Positions 1 to 8,017 of a DNA stretch of 20,742 nt are shown piece after piece (the first letter of the stretch is position 1; each line of letters begins with the position of its first letter). The stretch is from a bacterium (GTDB lineage: Bacteria; CSSED10-310; JAJRTK01). The stretch lies in NCBI GenBank assembly GCA_024278345.1, contig JAJRTK010000501.1, positions 1 to 20,742 of the forward strand, read 5' to 3'. Under the pieces are notes generated by a model. The model saw nothing but the letters and a program-made list of their open reading frames with translations. It was not told the origin of the DNA and ran no database searches. The position numbers were made by a program, and so were the translations under genes.

Positions 1-9
1 GGGAGCGGC

Positions 10-68
10 GCTCCCAGCGGAGGTCCGGAGGCAGAGCCTCCGCCGGGTTCCAGGGCTGGAAGCCCTGG
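10..68. repeat. Hairpin repeat block, copy at left edge
   Basis: This is a chain of perfect small palindromes. Positions 1-15 form a 6-base stem with loop GGC. Positions 27-41 form GGAGGC-AGA-GCCTCC, and 50-68 form an 8-base stem, CCAGGGCT-GGA-AGCCCTGG. The stretch 10-68 aligns almost base for base with 20468-20522 near the other end of the window, where the second and third hairpins are slightly decayed. It is non-coding and lies just beyond the stop codon of the leftward M16 peptidase, so it could also act as a transcript-end structure. No T tract follows. Confidence 0.75.
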
Positions 69-166
69 GGCGGCGTCTGAAATCTGCACCGTGGCCGGTA
101 CCATGACCGAGGCCCGGGGCTCCGCTGGCCTTCTCCTCGCCGCCCGGATTCCGGGGAGGGTCTCTC

Positions 167-2977
167 TCAAAGCTCCGGCTGTCCAGACCTGGTTGTGGTG
201 GGCCGCGTTTCACTTCCCGCCGATGTGGTGGTTGCAGTTTCAAAGTCTCCGGCCAGCACTTTGGACATGCGGTGGGGCTCAAAATATTGGTTCAAAACCC
301 GGCGAAGGTCCTCCGGAGTGGTCGCCAGAACGTCAGCCAGTTGGTTCCCGCGGAATCTCAAATCTCGACCGGTGAACAGGTCGTCCGCAAGCATGGAAGC
401 GATCACGCGGTCGCGAGTGAGGCGGGCTTCCTCACTTTGCTGGTAGCTCATTTTCGCTTCCTCGAACTCCTTTGGCTCGATGCCATCTTCCAGAATTTTT
501 TGAATCTCTTCTTCCACCATTTCCAGTGCTCGGTTCGCATTTTGAGGAGCGCAGATGGCGCCGGCCAAAAAAATTGCATTCTCCTCGAAAGAGCTGGAGC
601 GGACGCTGGAAAAGGCGCCATAAGAGATTCCTTCTTTTTGCCGGAGCCGGTCAAGAAGGCGGCTCCGAGCACTGGCCCCAAGAATATAGTTGCCCAACTT
701 GAGTGCGGCGTAATCCGGATGAGTATCGCTGATGGGCATGTTCTGTGCGACGCCGATGGCAGCCATCGCCTTGTCGGGCAGTTGAAACGTCGTCGTTCGG
801 GGCGGGACGTCGGGAATGTACGGGCGCTTGACCCGCTCGTAAGGGGTCGGATTTTCCCAGTCTCCAAGCAGTTGCTCCACCAGGTTTTCGATCTTTCCTG
901 GATCAAAATCTCCCACCAGAACCAATTCGCTCCGGCTGGCTCCGTAGATTTCCCGGTACAGACGTCTCATCTCTTCGATCTGAAGCTCCCGTAAATCCTC
1001 CAGTTTCTCCACGATGCTCGGTTTGTGCCGGACATCGGAGCGTGGCCAGGGGTCGGCGAGCCTGGAAAGTTCCGAGAAGCCCAGTGCCATGGGGTCCTGA
1101 AGATACTGCTCCAGTTTTGAGATCTTCTCTTTCTTGAAGCGCCCGAATTCGTGCTCCGAAAGAGCGGGTTTCCGGAGACATTCCGCAAGGATCTCAAGGA
1201 ATTGAGGAAGGGAGTCCCGGATGGTCGTAAACCGGAAGATCGCGGTTGCGTCGATTTCTCCGACAGCGGAAATCTCGACTTTCAGACGATCAAAAGCATC
1301 TTGAACGTCCTGGTACGACCGGCTTTCTGTTCCGCGGAGCAAAAGCTCCGGAAGCAGGGAAGCGGCCGTTGTTCGTCCCTGAAGCCTCTCTTCCGACCCT
1401 ACGTGGAGATTGAGGATCCCCGTCACTGTCCGACCTCTTGTCTTCTTGGGTACGAAGGCCAACTGGAGGCCCACCGGCAGTTTTTTCCGGACCAGCCGAT
1501 CTTCAATGGCATCGAGGCTTGCTTGGAGCACCTCTCCTTCCTCGATTTTTTCTCGTTCCTCGTACTGCTCCACCGCTTTGGCCACATCGACTGAAGAGAT
1601 GGCCGGTGCTCGCTGGGGAGTGTCCGTGGGAATGAAGAGGCCCGCCGTTCGGTTCGACTGGATCAAGAACTGCTCGGCGAAGCGCTGGATCTTATCAGCG
1701 GTCAACTTGCTGATTCGCTCCCGGTGGAGGAGCATGAGCCGCCAGTCTCCCTGTGCAGCCCACTCAGACAGCTCAACCCCAACGCGAGAACTGTCGGCCA
1801 GCGAAAGCTCAATCTCCCTGAGGGCTCGGGCGCGGAAGCGCTCCAATTCTTCCGCTTTTACGGGCTGACTGGAGAACCCCTCCACGATATCCACGAGCTT
1901 TGCCAGAACTGGGTCGAGCTCGCTGCCCTTTTTCACCGTCGCGAAGACCTCCAGCGTCCCCGGTTCAGCCCAAGCGTACGACTCTCCGTTCACCTCGGCT
2001 GCCGAGCCAGTTTCTACCAGTGCCTTGTAAAGGCGCCCCGCCGGCTTGTTGGTCAAGATATGAACCAGCGCCTCTTGAGCCACGAAATCCTCGTGGGAAC
2101 CAGGTAGGCCGTGGTAAAGGATGCCCACTGCCCCCACATCCCCCGTACGCCTCAGGACGACTCTCCGCTCTCCGTCCTGAACCGGTTCCACGGTGTACGT
2201 TGCCGGAAGTTGCCTCTCGGGGCGGGGAAGAGCTCCAAAATGTTTTGCCGCCAGCTCAAGCGCGTCATCGGTTTCGAACCCTCCGGCAACGATTAGCATC
2301 GCGTTATCCGGCTGGTAGTAGCGCTTGTAGAACGCACGAAGATTCTCGATGGGCACATGCTCGATATCGCTCTTGGAGCCGATGGTCGATTTTCCGTAGT
2401 TGTGCCACAGATAGGCTGTGGACATCATCCGTTCTTCCAGGATCTGAACTGGCTGGTTCTCGCCCATTTCGAATTCATTGCGGACGACGGAGAATTCCGT
2501 TGCCAGGTCTTCCTTGGAGATCGGGCTTTGGAGCATCCGGTCGGCCTCCAAGCCCAGCACGTAGTCCAGATTCTCTCCTTTGGCTGGGAAGGTTTCGAAG
2601 TAATTCGTCCGATCCACCCAGGTCGTCCCGTTGAACCTCGCTCCATGATCTTCCAGCAGTTTCCAGATATTGGGAAAGCGTGGAGTCCCTTTAAACATCA
2701 GATGTTCCAGAAGATGCGCCATTCCCGTTTCGCCGTATCCCTCGTGCCTGGAACCGACGAAGTAGGTGATATTCACGGTGATCTTCGAGCTGCTCCTGTC
2801 TGGAAAAAGTAAAAGCTTCAATCCGTTGTCAAAACGGTATTCCGTAATACCTTCCACCGACACAACTTTCGTAGGAAGGGAAAGGGAGGGGCGCGACGTC
2901 GAATGGGGATCTCGTTCTGCGTGGGTTATCATGGGGAATACCAAGGCAACGAAGGTGAAAACTGGAAGAAAGCGCAT
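167..2977 (-). CDS. Exported M16-family zinc peptidase (insulinase/pitrilysin type, two-domain)
   Basis: This is a predicted zinc metallopeptidase of family M16, which degrades peptides and small proteins in the periplasm. The inverted zinc motif HLLEH lies at residues 88-92. The third metal ligand is probably Glu168 in VVRNEFE, 76 residues after the second His, which is the usual M16 spacing. The C-terminal half repeats the fold (GISYGAFSS region) but has no HxxEH: the equivalent place reads LLPELLLRGT, so it is the usual inactive half of the clamshell. I chose ATG 2977 because a GGAGAAG ribosome site lies 8 bases upstream and the protein then begins with a signal peptide, MRFLPVFTFVALVFPMITHA. 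The frame is open to 3094, but that extension adds a non-hydrophobic leader. The length of 936 aa is normal for fused two-domain M16 proteins. The gene stands alone, divergent from ssb. The family is certain; the substrate is unknown. Confidence 0.93.
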   Translation of the reverse strand: MRFLPVFTFVALVFPMITHAERDPHSTSRPSLSLPTKVVSVEGITEYRFDNGLKLLLFPDRSSSKITVNITYFVGSRHEGYGETGMAHLLEHLMFKGTPRFPNIWKLLEDHGARFNGTTWVDRTNYFETFPAKGENLDYVLGLEADRMLQSPISKEDLATEFSVVRNEFEMGENQPVQILEERMMSTAYLWHNYGKSTIGSKSDIEHVPIENLRAFYKRYYQPDNAMLIVAGGFETDDALELAAKHFGALPRPERQLPATYTVEPVQDGERRVVLRRTGDVGAVGILYHGLPGSHEDFVAQEALVHILTNKPAGRLYKALVETGSAAEVNGESYAWAEPGTLEVFATVKKGSELDPVLAKLVDIVEGFSSQPVKAEELERFRARALREIELSLADSSRVGVELSEWAAQGDWRLMLLHRERISKLTADKIQRFAEQFLIQSNRTAGLFIPTDTPQRAPAISSVDVAKAVEQYEEREKIEEGEVLQASLDAIEDRLVRKKLPVGLQLAFVPKKTRGRTVTGILNLHVGSEERLQGRTTAASLLPELLLRGTESRSYQDVQDAFDRLKVEISAVGEIDATAIFRFTTIRDSLPQFLEILAECLRKPALSEHEFGRFKKEKISKLEQYLQDPMALGFSELSRLADPWPRSDVRHKPSIVEKLEDLRELQIEEMRRLYREIYGASRSELVLVGDFDPGKIENLVEQLLGDWENPTPYERVKRPYIPDVPPRTTTFQLPDKAMAAIGVAQNMPISDTHPDYAALKLGNYILGASARSRLLDRLRQKEGISYGAFSSVRSSSFEENAIFLAGAICAPQNANRALEMVEEEIQKILEDGIEPKEFEEAKMSYQQSEEARLTRDRVIASMLADDLFTGRDLRFRGNQLADVLATTPEDLRRVLNQYFEPHRMSKVLAGDFETATTTSAGSETRPTTTRSGQPEL

Positions 2978-3404
2978 GGAAATGACTTCTCCGTGAGGTC
3001 TATGGATGAAAGGCCCTATTTTCTTTTGTGGAGCATAGAGAAGCTGATGACTGGAAGATTGAACCGGATTCGTTTGGGAGGTCGGAGCTGACAAGGGGAG
3101 TTGCCAGGAGCGTCAAGTCCGTTGACAGTTTTCTCCAGCTCCTTGGTTGTTTCCCGACTTTGTGGGTCGTGTGCGGCCTTTCTTAGGCTGCCTTCTGTTC
3201 CTTTCCCTGGAAACCCCGCTGCGGTACGAGGAGTGATTCCGCTTGTGCTGTTCGCGTTTCATTGCCAGCCCGATGGGTCTCCAACCCGTCTCCGTGGACA
3301 GAGTGGATAAAAGTTGGCATGACTCCTGCTGTATACTGAGGCAACTCGGGAACGCGGAAGAGCCGTGACTACCGGAGTCAACGTCAACGAAGAGGGTAGG
3401 AACC
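2978..3404. other. Divergent intergenic region between M16 peptidase and ssb
   Basis: This is 427 bases with no convincing gene. It must hold the start signals of both flanking genes. A small imperfect hairpin lies at 3272-3290, with arms GATGGGT and ACCCGTC and loop CTCCA. A promoter-like stretch near 3314-3337 is listed separately. No tRNA fold or repeat of the hairpin family is seen here. Confidence 0.6.
3314..3337 (+). promoter_or_regulatory. Possible promoter of ssb (sigma-54-like or -10-like)
   Basis: The sequence TTGGCATGACTCCTGCT has GG at 3316-3317 and GC at 3328-3329, exactly ten bases apart. This is the spacing of a sigma-54 -24/-12 promoter (TGGCACG-N4-TTGCW), with two mismatches. 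The TATACT directly after it (3332-3337) could instead be a sigma-70 -10 box, but no good -35 box lies 16-18 bases before it. Either start would give a leader of about 55-65 bases before the ssb ATG. The evidence is pattern only. Confidence 0.25.
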
Positions 3405-3863
3405 ATGTTGAACAGCTTTGTCGGAATCGGTCGCATTGGACAGGACGCGGAAATTGGAACCACGAGCCGAGGCGAGCCCATGGCGCGATTCTCCGTTGCT
3501 ATCCCACGCTCCAGGAAGCGGGAAGATGGGTTGGAACCCGATTGGATTCGGTGCATGCTCTTTGGTTCGCGGGCGGCTACGCTGGGCCCCTATTTGAGCA
3601 AGGGGAAGTTGATCGGCATCCGAGGGCGCCTTAACAGCTACCGAACGATTGGTGACAAGCCCCGAACACACCTCAATATCGATGTGAGCGGGGTGGATTT
3701 CTTGGAGCGGCCAAGGCAAATCGAATCAAGGAGCCATGCGGTTTCGGAGGCCGTAGGCCGCGGAGCGACTCCGGAGCCGGTTGTTCAACCCGAGCCCCCA
3801 AAACCGGTTCGGAAAGCTCCGCGCCGTGGTAGGAAAAGCAAAGCCACGGCGCTCGCCATTTGA
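3405..3863 (+). CDS. ssb: Single-stranded DNA-binding protein with atypical basic C-terminus
   Basis: This protein binds single-stranded DNA during replication, recombination and repair in the cytoplasm. Residues 1-103 form a recognisable SSB OB-fold: MLNSFVGIGRIGQDAEI at the start, then RFSVAIPR, DWIRCMLFG, LSKGKLIGIRGRL and VDFLERPR. The ATG at 3405 follows GAGGG by 8 bases. The 152-aa length is normal, but the tail (about 104-152) is Pro- and Arg/Lys-rich and ends in KAPRRGRKSKATALAI. The acidic tip (DDDIPF-like) that recruits partner proteins in most bacterial SSBs is missing. The gene is single, divergent from the M16 gene and convergent with the DsbA-like gene. It could be the only SSB or a secondary paralogue; the tail hints at the latter. 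Confidence 0.9.
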   Translation: MLNSFVGIGRIGQDAEIGTTSRGEPMARFSVAIPRSRKREDGLEPDWIRCMLFGSRAATLGPYLSKGKLIGIRGRLNSYRTIGDKPRTHLNIDVSGVDFLERPRQIESRSHAVSEAVGRGATPEPVVQPEPPKPVRKAPRRGRKSKATALAI

Positions 3864-3878
3864 GGCGTTGGGTTCTCT

Positions 3879-3921
3879 TTGCCGGTGGAGTCCACGAAGG
3901 ATGGTACTCCGCCGGGCAAAG
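3879..3921. terminator. Imperfect hairpin between convergent ssb and DsbA-like genes
   Basis: TTTGCCGGTGGAGT (3879 onward) can pair with ACTCCGCCGGGCAAA (3907-3921), with one bulged base, a T-G pair and a loop near ACGAAGGAT. It lies 15 bases past the ssb stop codon and about 35 bases past the end of the leftward gene. It could therefore end transcription from both sides. There is no clear T tract on either strand, so it is at best a weak or Rho-assisted site. Confidence 0.35.
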
Positions 3922-3956
3922 AAGTCATGACTTGCGCAGGGGAACCCATTGACTCC

Positions 3957-4760
3957 TTATTCGGGCTGTTCCGGGGTATCTCCTTTCGCTTTCCGCTTCA
4001 GACGTTCGATAATCTCTTCGAACTTGGCCGGAGGATAGGCGCCTCGGACGGGGATCCCGTTGAGAAGGAAGCCGGGTGTACCGGTGAACTTGAAGGAGCG
4101 GGCTTCCTGAGAATCTTCGGCGATAATTTTCAGGATTTCCGTGCTGTCGGCGTCTTTCAGCATTTTTTCCACGTTGACGCCAAGCTTCTTGGCCGTGTCC
4201 AGATAGAAGTCATGGCCCATCTGTTTCTGGTTTTCAAAGATAGCATCGTGGAACTTCCAGGCCAGGTCCTGGGATTGGAGGGAGATCGCCTCCATGTACC
4301 GCGCCGAGGGCATCGCTTCCGGATGGATGTCTAGTGGAAGATGCTTGTAGACGAAGCGAAGCTGGTCACCATATTTTTCCCTAAGCGCCCGGACGGTTTG
4401 GTAGCCCCGTGCACAATAAGGGCACTGGAAATCGGAGTACTCCACCAGAGTGAAGGGAGCGTCGGGGTTTCCTCGAATCCTGGTATCGGAGCCAACCTTT
4501 GGCGTCATGGGGTTCTCGAAGGCCTTTTCAAACTCCTCTTCCTGAGCCTTGGCCTGTGTTTTGGCATCTTGTGCTCGGGCTTCGGACGCAGCCTGAGAGA
4601 CAACCTCAAGGAGCTCCTGCCGGTTTTCCCGGAGCACATCCATCAGAATGTCGGGATTTTTGCGAAGAGCTTCTTCCAGCTCTGTTCGCGAAAGCTCGGA
4701 AAAGGCTGGGGATGTCGTCAGAATGGCTGTTGCTGCAAGCAGCCATGAGGCGAGCTTCAT
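3957..4760 (-). CDS. DsbA-family periplasmic thiol:disulfide oxidoreductase
   Basis: This is an exported thioredoxin-fold enzyme that makes or rearranges disulfide bonds in periplasmic proteins. The active site CPYC is at residues 113-116 within VEYSDFQCPYC. The cis-proline loop is GTPGF, with Pro229 preceded by Thr. A signal peptide, MKLASWLLAATAILTTSPAF, is followed by a helical segment (about 22-85) with ALRKNPDILMDVLRENRQEL. That segment resembles the N-terminal oligomerisation region of ScsC/Com1-type proteins. ATG 4760 was preferred over the longer frame to 4802 because GGAG lies 9 bases upstream and it places the signal peptide first. The mature length suits this group (267 aa in all). 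It is the last gene of the leftward cluster, 142 bases beyond the porin gene. Whether it works as oxidase or isomerase cannot be told from sequence. Confidence 0.9.
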   Translation of the reverse strand: MKLASWLLAATAILTTSPAFSELSRTELEEALRKNPDILMDVLRENRQELLEVVSQAASEARAQDAKTQAKAQEEEFEKAFENPMTPKVGSDTRIRGNPDAPFTLVEYSDFQCPYCARGYQTVRALREKYGDQLRFVYKHLPLDIHPEAMPSARYMEAISLQSQDLAWKFHDAIFENQKQMGHDFYLDTAKKLGVNVEKMLKDADSTEILKIIAEDSQEARSFKFTGTPGFLLNGIPVRGAYPPAKFEEIIERLKRKAKGDTPEQPE

Positions 4761-4902
4761 CGTTGTATTCTCCAGTGGGGAAGGCAAATCAAAAGATCCC
4801 ATCTATTGCGTTCACGTGAAAACCAAAAAACTGTGTCACGAGTTCCAGCAACCGATCGCTTTTTTTCCCGGAGCGCCTGTCAATGTACGTGATCACTTGG
4901 GG

Positions 4903-6282
4903 TCAAAAAACGAAACCGATGGAAGCAAGCCAGCCGTCATTGTTTCCACGCACAAGGTGGAGATTGTCGGCATCGTTGAACTCACGGTTGAGCTTCAGAA
5001 CCCATTCATGGTTTGGGCGATAGTTCAACCCCACCGTCAGGCGCGACTCGGAATTCGTCAGAAACTCCCCGTCGAGTGGACCCTTGAGGTTGACTTTGCC
5101 ATATTGCACAACAGCCGCGAATGTCGCATCGGGAAACGATTTCCCGTAATCACCGTGGCGTGGGCGGCCTCGGCCGAAGTTGACAACGGCTCTGACGTAG
5201 TATCCTTCGAAATCGGCATCGGGCTCCGGGTTTCGGTCCGCCACCAGATGGTCAAATTCCCCAGTGATTTTTACAGGGCCAAGAAGCAAGAGTCCATCCA
5301 CCGCCCAGCCATTTAGGCGCCGCTTGTTGTCGTCGTCATATTTCCCTGTGTACCCGCTGAAGCCGACCTCGGCGGTTCCCAGTCTGTTGACGGCCACGCG
5401 GCCAACAAGCGCCTTGTCTCCGTTGTTATCTTCTCCGAAAGGCTGTCGGGCCCCTCGTGTACCCATGGCGGTGATGCCGCTGCCAAGCCCCGCGATCAGT
5501 GCTGTATCGTAGGTCACCGTAAAATCTCCCAGGAAAGTCTGTCCATAGAAGGCAATGCCGTTTTCCGTCCAGTCGCCCGGTGACACGAGCTGGGCGACCA
5601 AGGGACGGGAGATGACGTCTCGAATCGGGGCGAAATGGTCCACGTTGTAGTTGCCGAAGGGAACCAGCAGGATTCCCGCGCGAAGGTTGAGCAGATTGCT
5701 GAAGGAGAGGGTCGCGTACGCTTGTTCAATGACGACTTCTCCTCCCCGGGCTCCGCCCACGGCCGCAGCCCGCTCGAATTCAATTTCGGAGAAAAAACTG
5801 AGTCTTTCGTGGGGCTCTCCACTGATGATAATTTCGAAAGATTCAGCGTCGAAAATGGAATTGCCGCCGTCGAACGCGGAAGCGGTCAAGGTCCCATAGA
5901 CTCCCACTTGCGAGCTCCGTCGATTCGATTCGGCCAGGGAATCCACGCTTTCCTTGAGATTGGAAAGGCCCTCTTCGAGAGTCGCCAGTCTGGCACCGAG
6001 TTCCAGAATCTTGCTTCCCAGTGACAAGAGACTTTGCTCCGATGCGGTTTGGATTTCGTTTTTTTCTTCCCCTTGGTGGAGTTTCGCCTCGACTTCCTGT
6101 CGGAGAGCTTGGAGCTGCTGCCGGAGCGTTTCCACTTCGCGTTTGGTTGTGCCAAGGGCTTGCTCCAGCATCTCGTCGGCCGATCCGGAGGCCACTTGCG
6201 AAGCGGTCGCCGCGTTGGCAGGAAACAGCAATAGAGCTGCCAGGATTATGGCAGTCGAAGACCTTGATTTCCATCCACTCAT
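4903..6282 (-). CDS. Outer-membrane porin-like beta-barrel with N-terminal coiled coil
   Basis: This is a predicted outer-membrane channel of 459 aa. It has a signal peptide (about 1-28, AIILAALLLFPANAATA), then a heptad-rich helical stretch (about 35-120, including REVETLRQQLQALRQEVEAK). A beta-strand-rich barrel follows from about 126 (QVGVYGTLTASAFDG). The last residue is Phe in GWLASIGFVF, the usual barrel-assembly signal. The barrel has alternating hydrophobic strands and acidic, Gly/Asn-rich loops, as in phosphate-selective or carbohydrate porins (OprP/OprO-like). The coiled coil may form a trimer stalk or contact peptidoglycan. The start codon overlaps the kinase stop codon as ATGA (6279-6282), which indicates translational coupling. 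I infer the barrel class from pattern; the substrate is unknown. Confidence 0.8.
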   Translation of the reverse strand: MSGWKSRSSTAIILAALLLFPANAATASQVASGSADEMLEQALGTTKREVETLRQQLQALRQEVEAKLHQGEEKNEIQTASEQSLLSLGSKILELGARLATLEEGLSNLKESVDSLAESNRRSSQVGVYGTLTASAFDGGNSIFDAESFEIIISGEPHERLSFFSEIEFERAAAVGGARGGEVVIEQAYATLSFSNLLNLRAGILLVPFGNYNVDHFAPIRDVISRPLVAQLVSPGDWTENGIAFYGQTFLGDFTVTYDTALIAGLGSGITAMGTRGARQPFGEDNNGDKALVGRVAVNRLGTAEVGFSGYTGKYDDDNKRRLNGWAVDGLLLLGPVKITGEFDHLVADRNPEPDADFEGYYVRAVVNFGRGRPRHGDYGKSFPDATFAAVVQYGKVNLKGPLDGEFLTNSESRLTVGLNYRPNHEWVLKLNREFNDADNLHLVRGNNDGWLASIGFVF

Positions 6283-7958
6283 AGGTTCACATCCAGCAAG
6301 AGTCGGTTGATGGCTTTTCCGTGCTTGTCGGCCAGTATCAAGACGTAACTCCCTAACGGGGCGTTTCGTTCCACCGCCAGAACAAGGTTGATTTGGGTTG
6401 AGTCAATAAACTTCACGGAGCGTATCCGGATGCTCTTCGTGGGGCGATTCCCTCGAAAAAACCGCGGCACGAGCCCCTCCCGAAGGTTTCTGCCTTGAAC
6501 CTTGATCTTAACGCTCCGGCCGCGCCGGGCGGCGTTTGGGTGAATTCTCTCCAGGACTGGAGCTGCCTGCCCGGGAGTCGGTTCCAGTCTCGGGGTTGCC
6601 ACGGGGCTTGGGCGTCGCGTTGGCCTGAGGGGCGGGGTAGGCACCCTTTTGGTGGGGGCAGGCGTCTTGCTGGCCCATGGCTTTGGAGTTGGCGGAGGCG
6701 TGGGCGGCTGGGATGGTGTCGGGCTCATGGAGCGGGAGCGAGGGACGTGGCGTGCTGGTCGTTCCGTCTCCAGGGCGCGGGCCGCGGCCACTCGGTCCGT
6801 GGGAGAAGCGGACGGGGATGGAGAAGGAGGTGAGGCGGCGGGAGAAGCCGTTGGCGACTTGCCTTCACGGGCGATGGGGGAAAAGGGGTCACCGGAGATG
6901 CCTGGAATCTTGGTGGAGCCCGCTCTAGAGATCCCCGGAGGAGCGGGATCTATCCCAGGGGAGTGAGTGCGATTCGCGAGGAAACCGATAGCGGCGATGA
7001 GTCCAACAGCCAGCAGCCCCACGGGCCATAGAATACGCTTTCGAGGCTCGGCCCCGAAAGCGTCTCCCGTGAGGATTTCGCGGTTTGCAGTGTCCAGAGT
7101 CAGAGTCGAGGGAGAAAGGGGGAGAACCTCCGAAGTGCCTACCACCGGAGGTGCGTCGGACTCTTCCGCCAGCGGCAGATGCTCGATGACTTTTGTGAGG
7201 GCATTGAGGTTTTCAGGCCTGTGCGAGGGGTTCTTTTCGATGCACCCCATAACGGATCGAGCCAGTTCCCGGGGAAGCTCGGGGCAGGCCTCTTCAAGGG
7301 GAGTCGGGTGATGGTTGATCACCCGGTACAGGCAGGCTTGGAGATTGACGGCCCGAAACGGGTTGATGCCGCAGAGGAGCTCGTAGAAGAGGACGCCCAG
7401 AGAGTAGATGTCCGACTGCGCCGAATAGGTCGAATTGGCAAGGATCTCAGGCGCCATGTAGAGCGGCGTCCCGAGGATCGTGCCCGAGGCGGTCAGTTCT
7501 GACTCGTGACCTCGGGCGATACCGAAGTCCATGAGCTTACAGGTTCCGTCGGGAAGTACTTGCACGTTCCCGGGCTTGATATCCCGGTGGAGCACGTCGT
7601 GAGCGTGGGCATAGGCCAGGGCCTTGCAAAGCCCGCCCATGATCCTAGCCTTTTCCTTGAGAGGCCTTGGATCTTGCATCCAGGATTGGAGCTCGACCCC
7701 CTCAAGAAATTCCATGACCAGGTAGGGCTGTGTACCTTGCAGGCCAAAGTCATAGAGGATGACGATGTTCGGGTGAGAAAGCTTGCCAACGATCCGTGCT
7801 TCGTGAAGGAAACGCTCGCGGTTTTTCGGGGCTGCGGTGGTCATGATCTTGACGGCGACTTGCCGGCCAATAAAGGGGTCCTGGGCCAGGAACACCCTTC
7901 CCATTCCGCCCTGCCCAAGAAGGCGGATGATCCTGTATTTTCCGATCTTTTGGCTCAT
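6279..7958 (-). CDS. Membrane-anchored Ser/Thr protein kinase with Pro-rich linker and IPT/TIG-like sensor domain
   Basis: This is a Hanks-type kinase of the PknB group. The cytoplasmic kinase domain (about 8-262) is intact: glycine loop GQGGMG (15-20), ATP-binding Lys37, Glu53 of helix C, catalytic loop HRDIKPGN (Asp126), DFG (144-146) and GTPLYMAPE. One membrane span lies at about 308-328 (WPVGLLAVGLIAAIGFLA). The outer part begins with about 130 residues rich in Pro, Ser and Thr. It ends in a beta-sandwich-like domain (about 467-559, PVLERIHPNAARRGRSVKIKVQG and following) that resembles IPT/TIG Ig folds and could sense a wall or surface ligand. Only a weak ribosome site (GTGAGA) precedes the ATG. 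The ATGA overlap with the porin gene makes that barrel a candidate partner. The kinase call is certain; the ligand and substrates are unknown. Confidence 0.95.
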   Translation of the reverse strand: MSQKIGKYRIIRLLGQGGMGRVFLAQDPFIGRQVAVKIMTTAAPKNRERFLHEARIVGKLSHPNIVILYDFGLQGTQPYLVMEFLEGVELQSWMQDPRPLKEKARIMGGLCKALAYAHAHDVLHRDIKPGNVQVLPDGTCKLMDFGIARGHESELTASGTILGTPLYMAPEILANSTYSAQSDIYSLGVLFYELLCGINPFRAVNLQACLYRVINHHPTPLEEACPELPRELARSVMGCIEKNPSHRPENLNALTKVIEHLPLAEESDAPPVVGTSEVLPLSPSTLTLDTANREILTGDAFGAEPRKRILWPVGLLAVGLIAAIGFLANRTHSPGIDPAPPGISRAGSTKIPGISGDPFSPIAREGKSPTASPAASPPSPSPSASPTDRVAAARALETERPARHVPRSRSMSPTPSQPPTPPPTPKPWASKTPAPTKRVPTPPLRPTRRPSPVATPRLEPTPGQAAPVLERIHPNAARRGRSVKIKVQGRNLREGLVPRFFRGNRPTKSIRIRSVKFIDSTQINLVLAVERNAPLGSYVLILADKHGKAINRLLLDVNL

Positions 7959-8017
7959 GAATTTGTCTCACACGAAGTATCCAAAGACCCCGGTTTACGG
8001 GCCTCTATTCGCCATGG

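Noticed and set aside
272-994. Plus-strand frame of 240 aa over the M16 peptidase gene
   Set aside because: It lies opposite the conserved C-terminal M16 domain and has no protein-like features of its own.
2978-3094. N-terminal extension of the M16 peptidase
   Set aside because: It would bury the signal peptide 40 residues inside, and it lacks the ribosome site present before 2977.
3122-3150. TTGACA box upstream of ssb
   Set aside because: The hexamer is perfect, but the sequence 17 bases later (GGTTGT) does not resemble a -10 box.
4855-4883. Reverse-strand TTGACA as promoter of the DsbA-like gene
   Set aside because: There is no acceptable -10 hexamer at 16-18 bases: AGCGAT and GCGATC match poorly.
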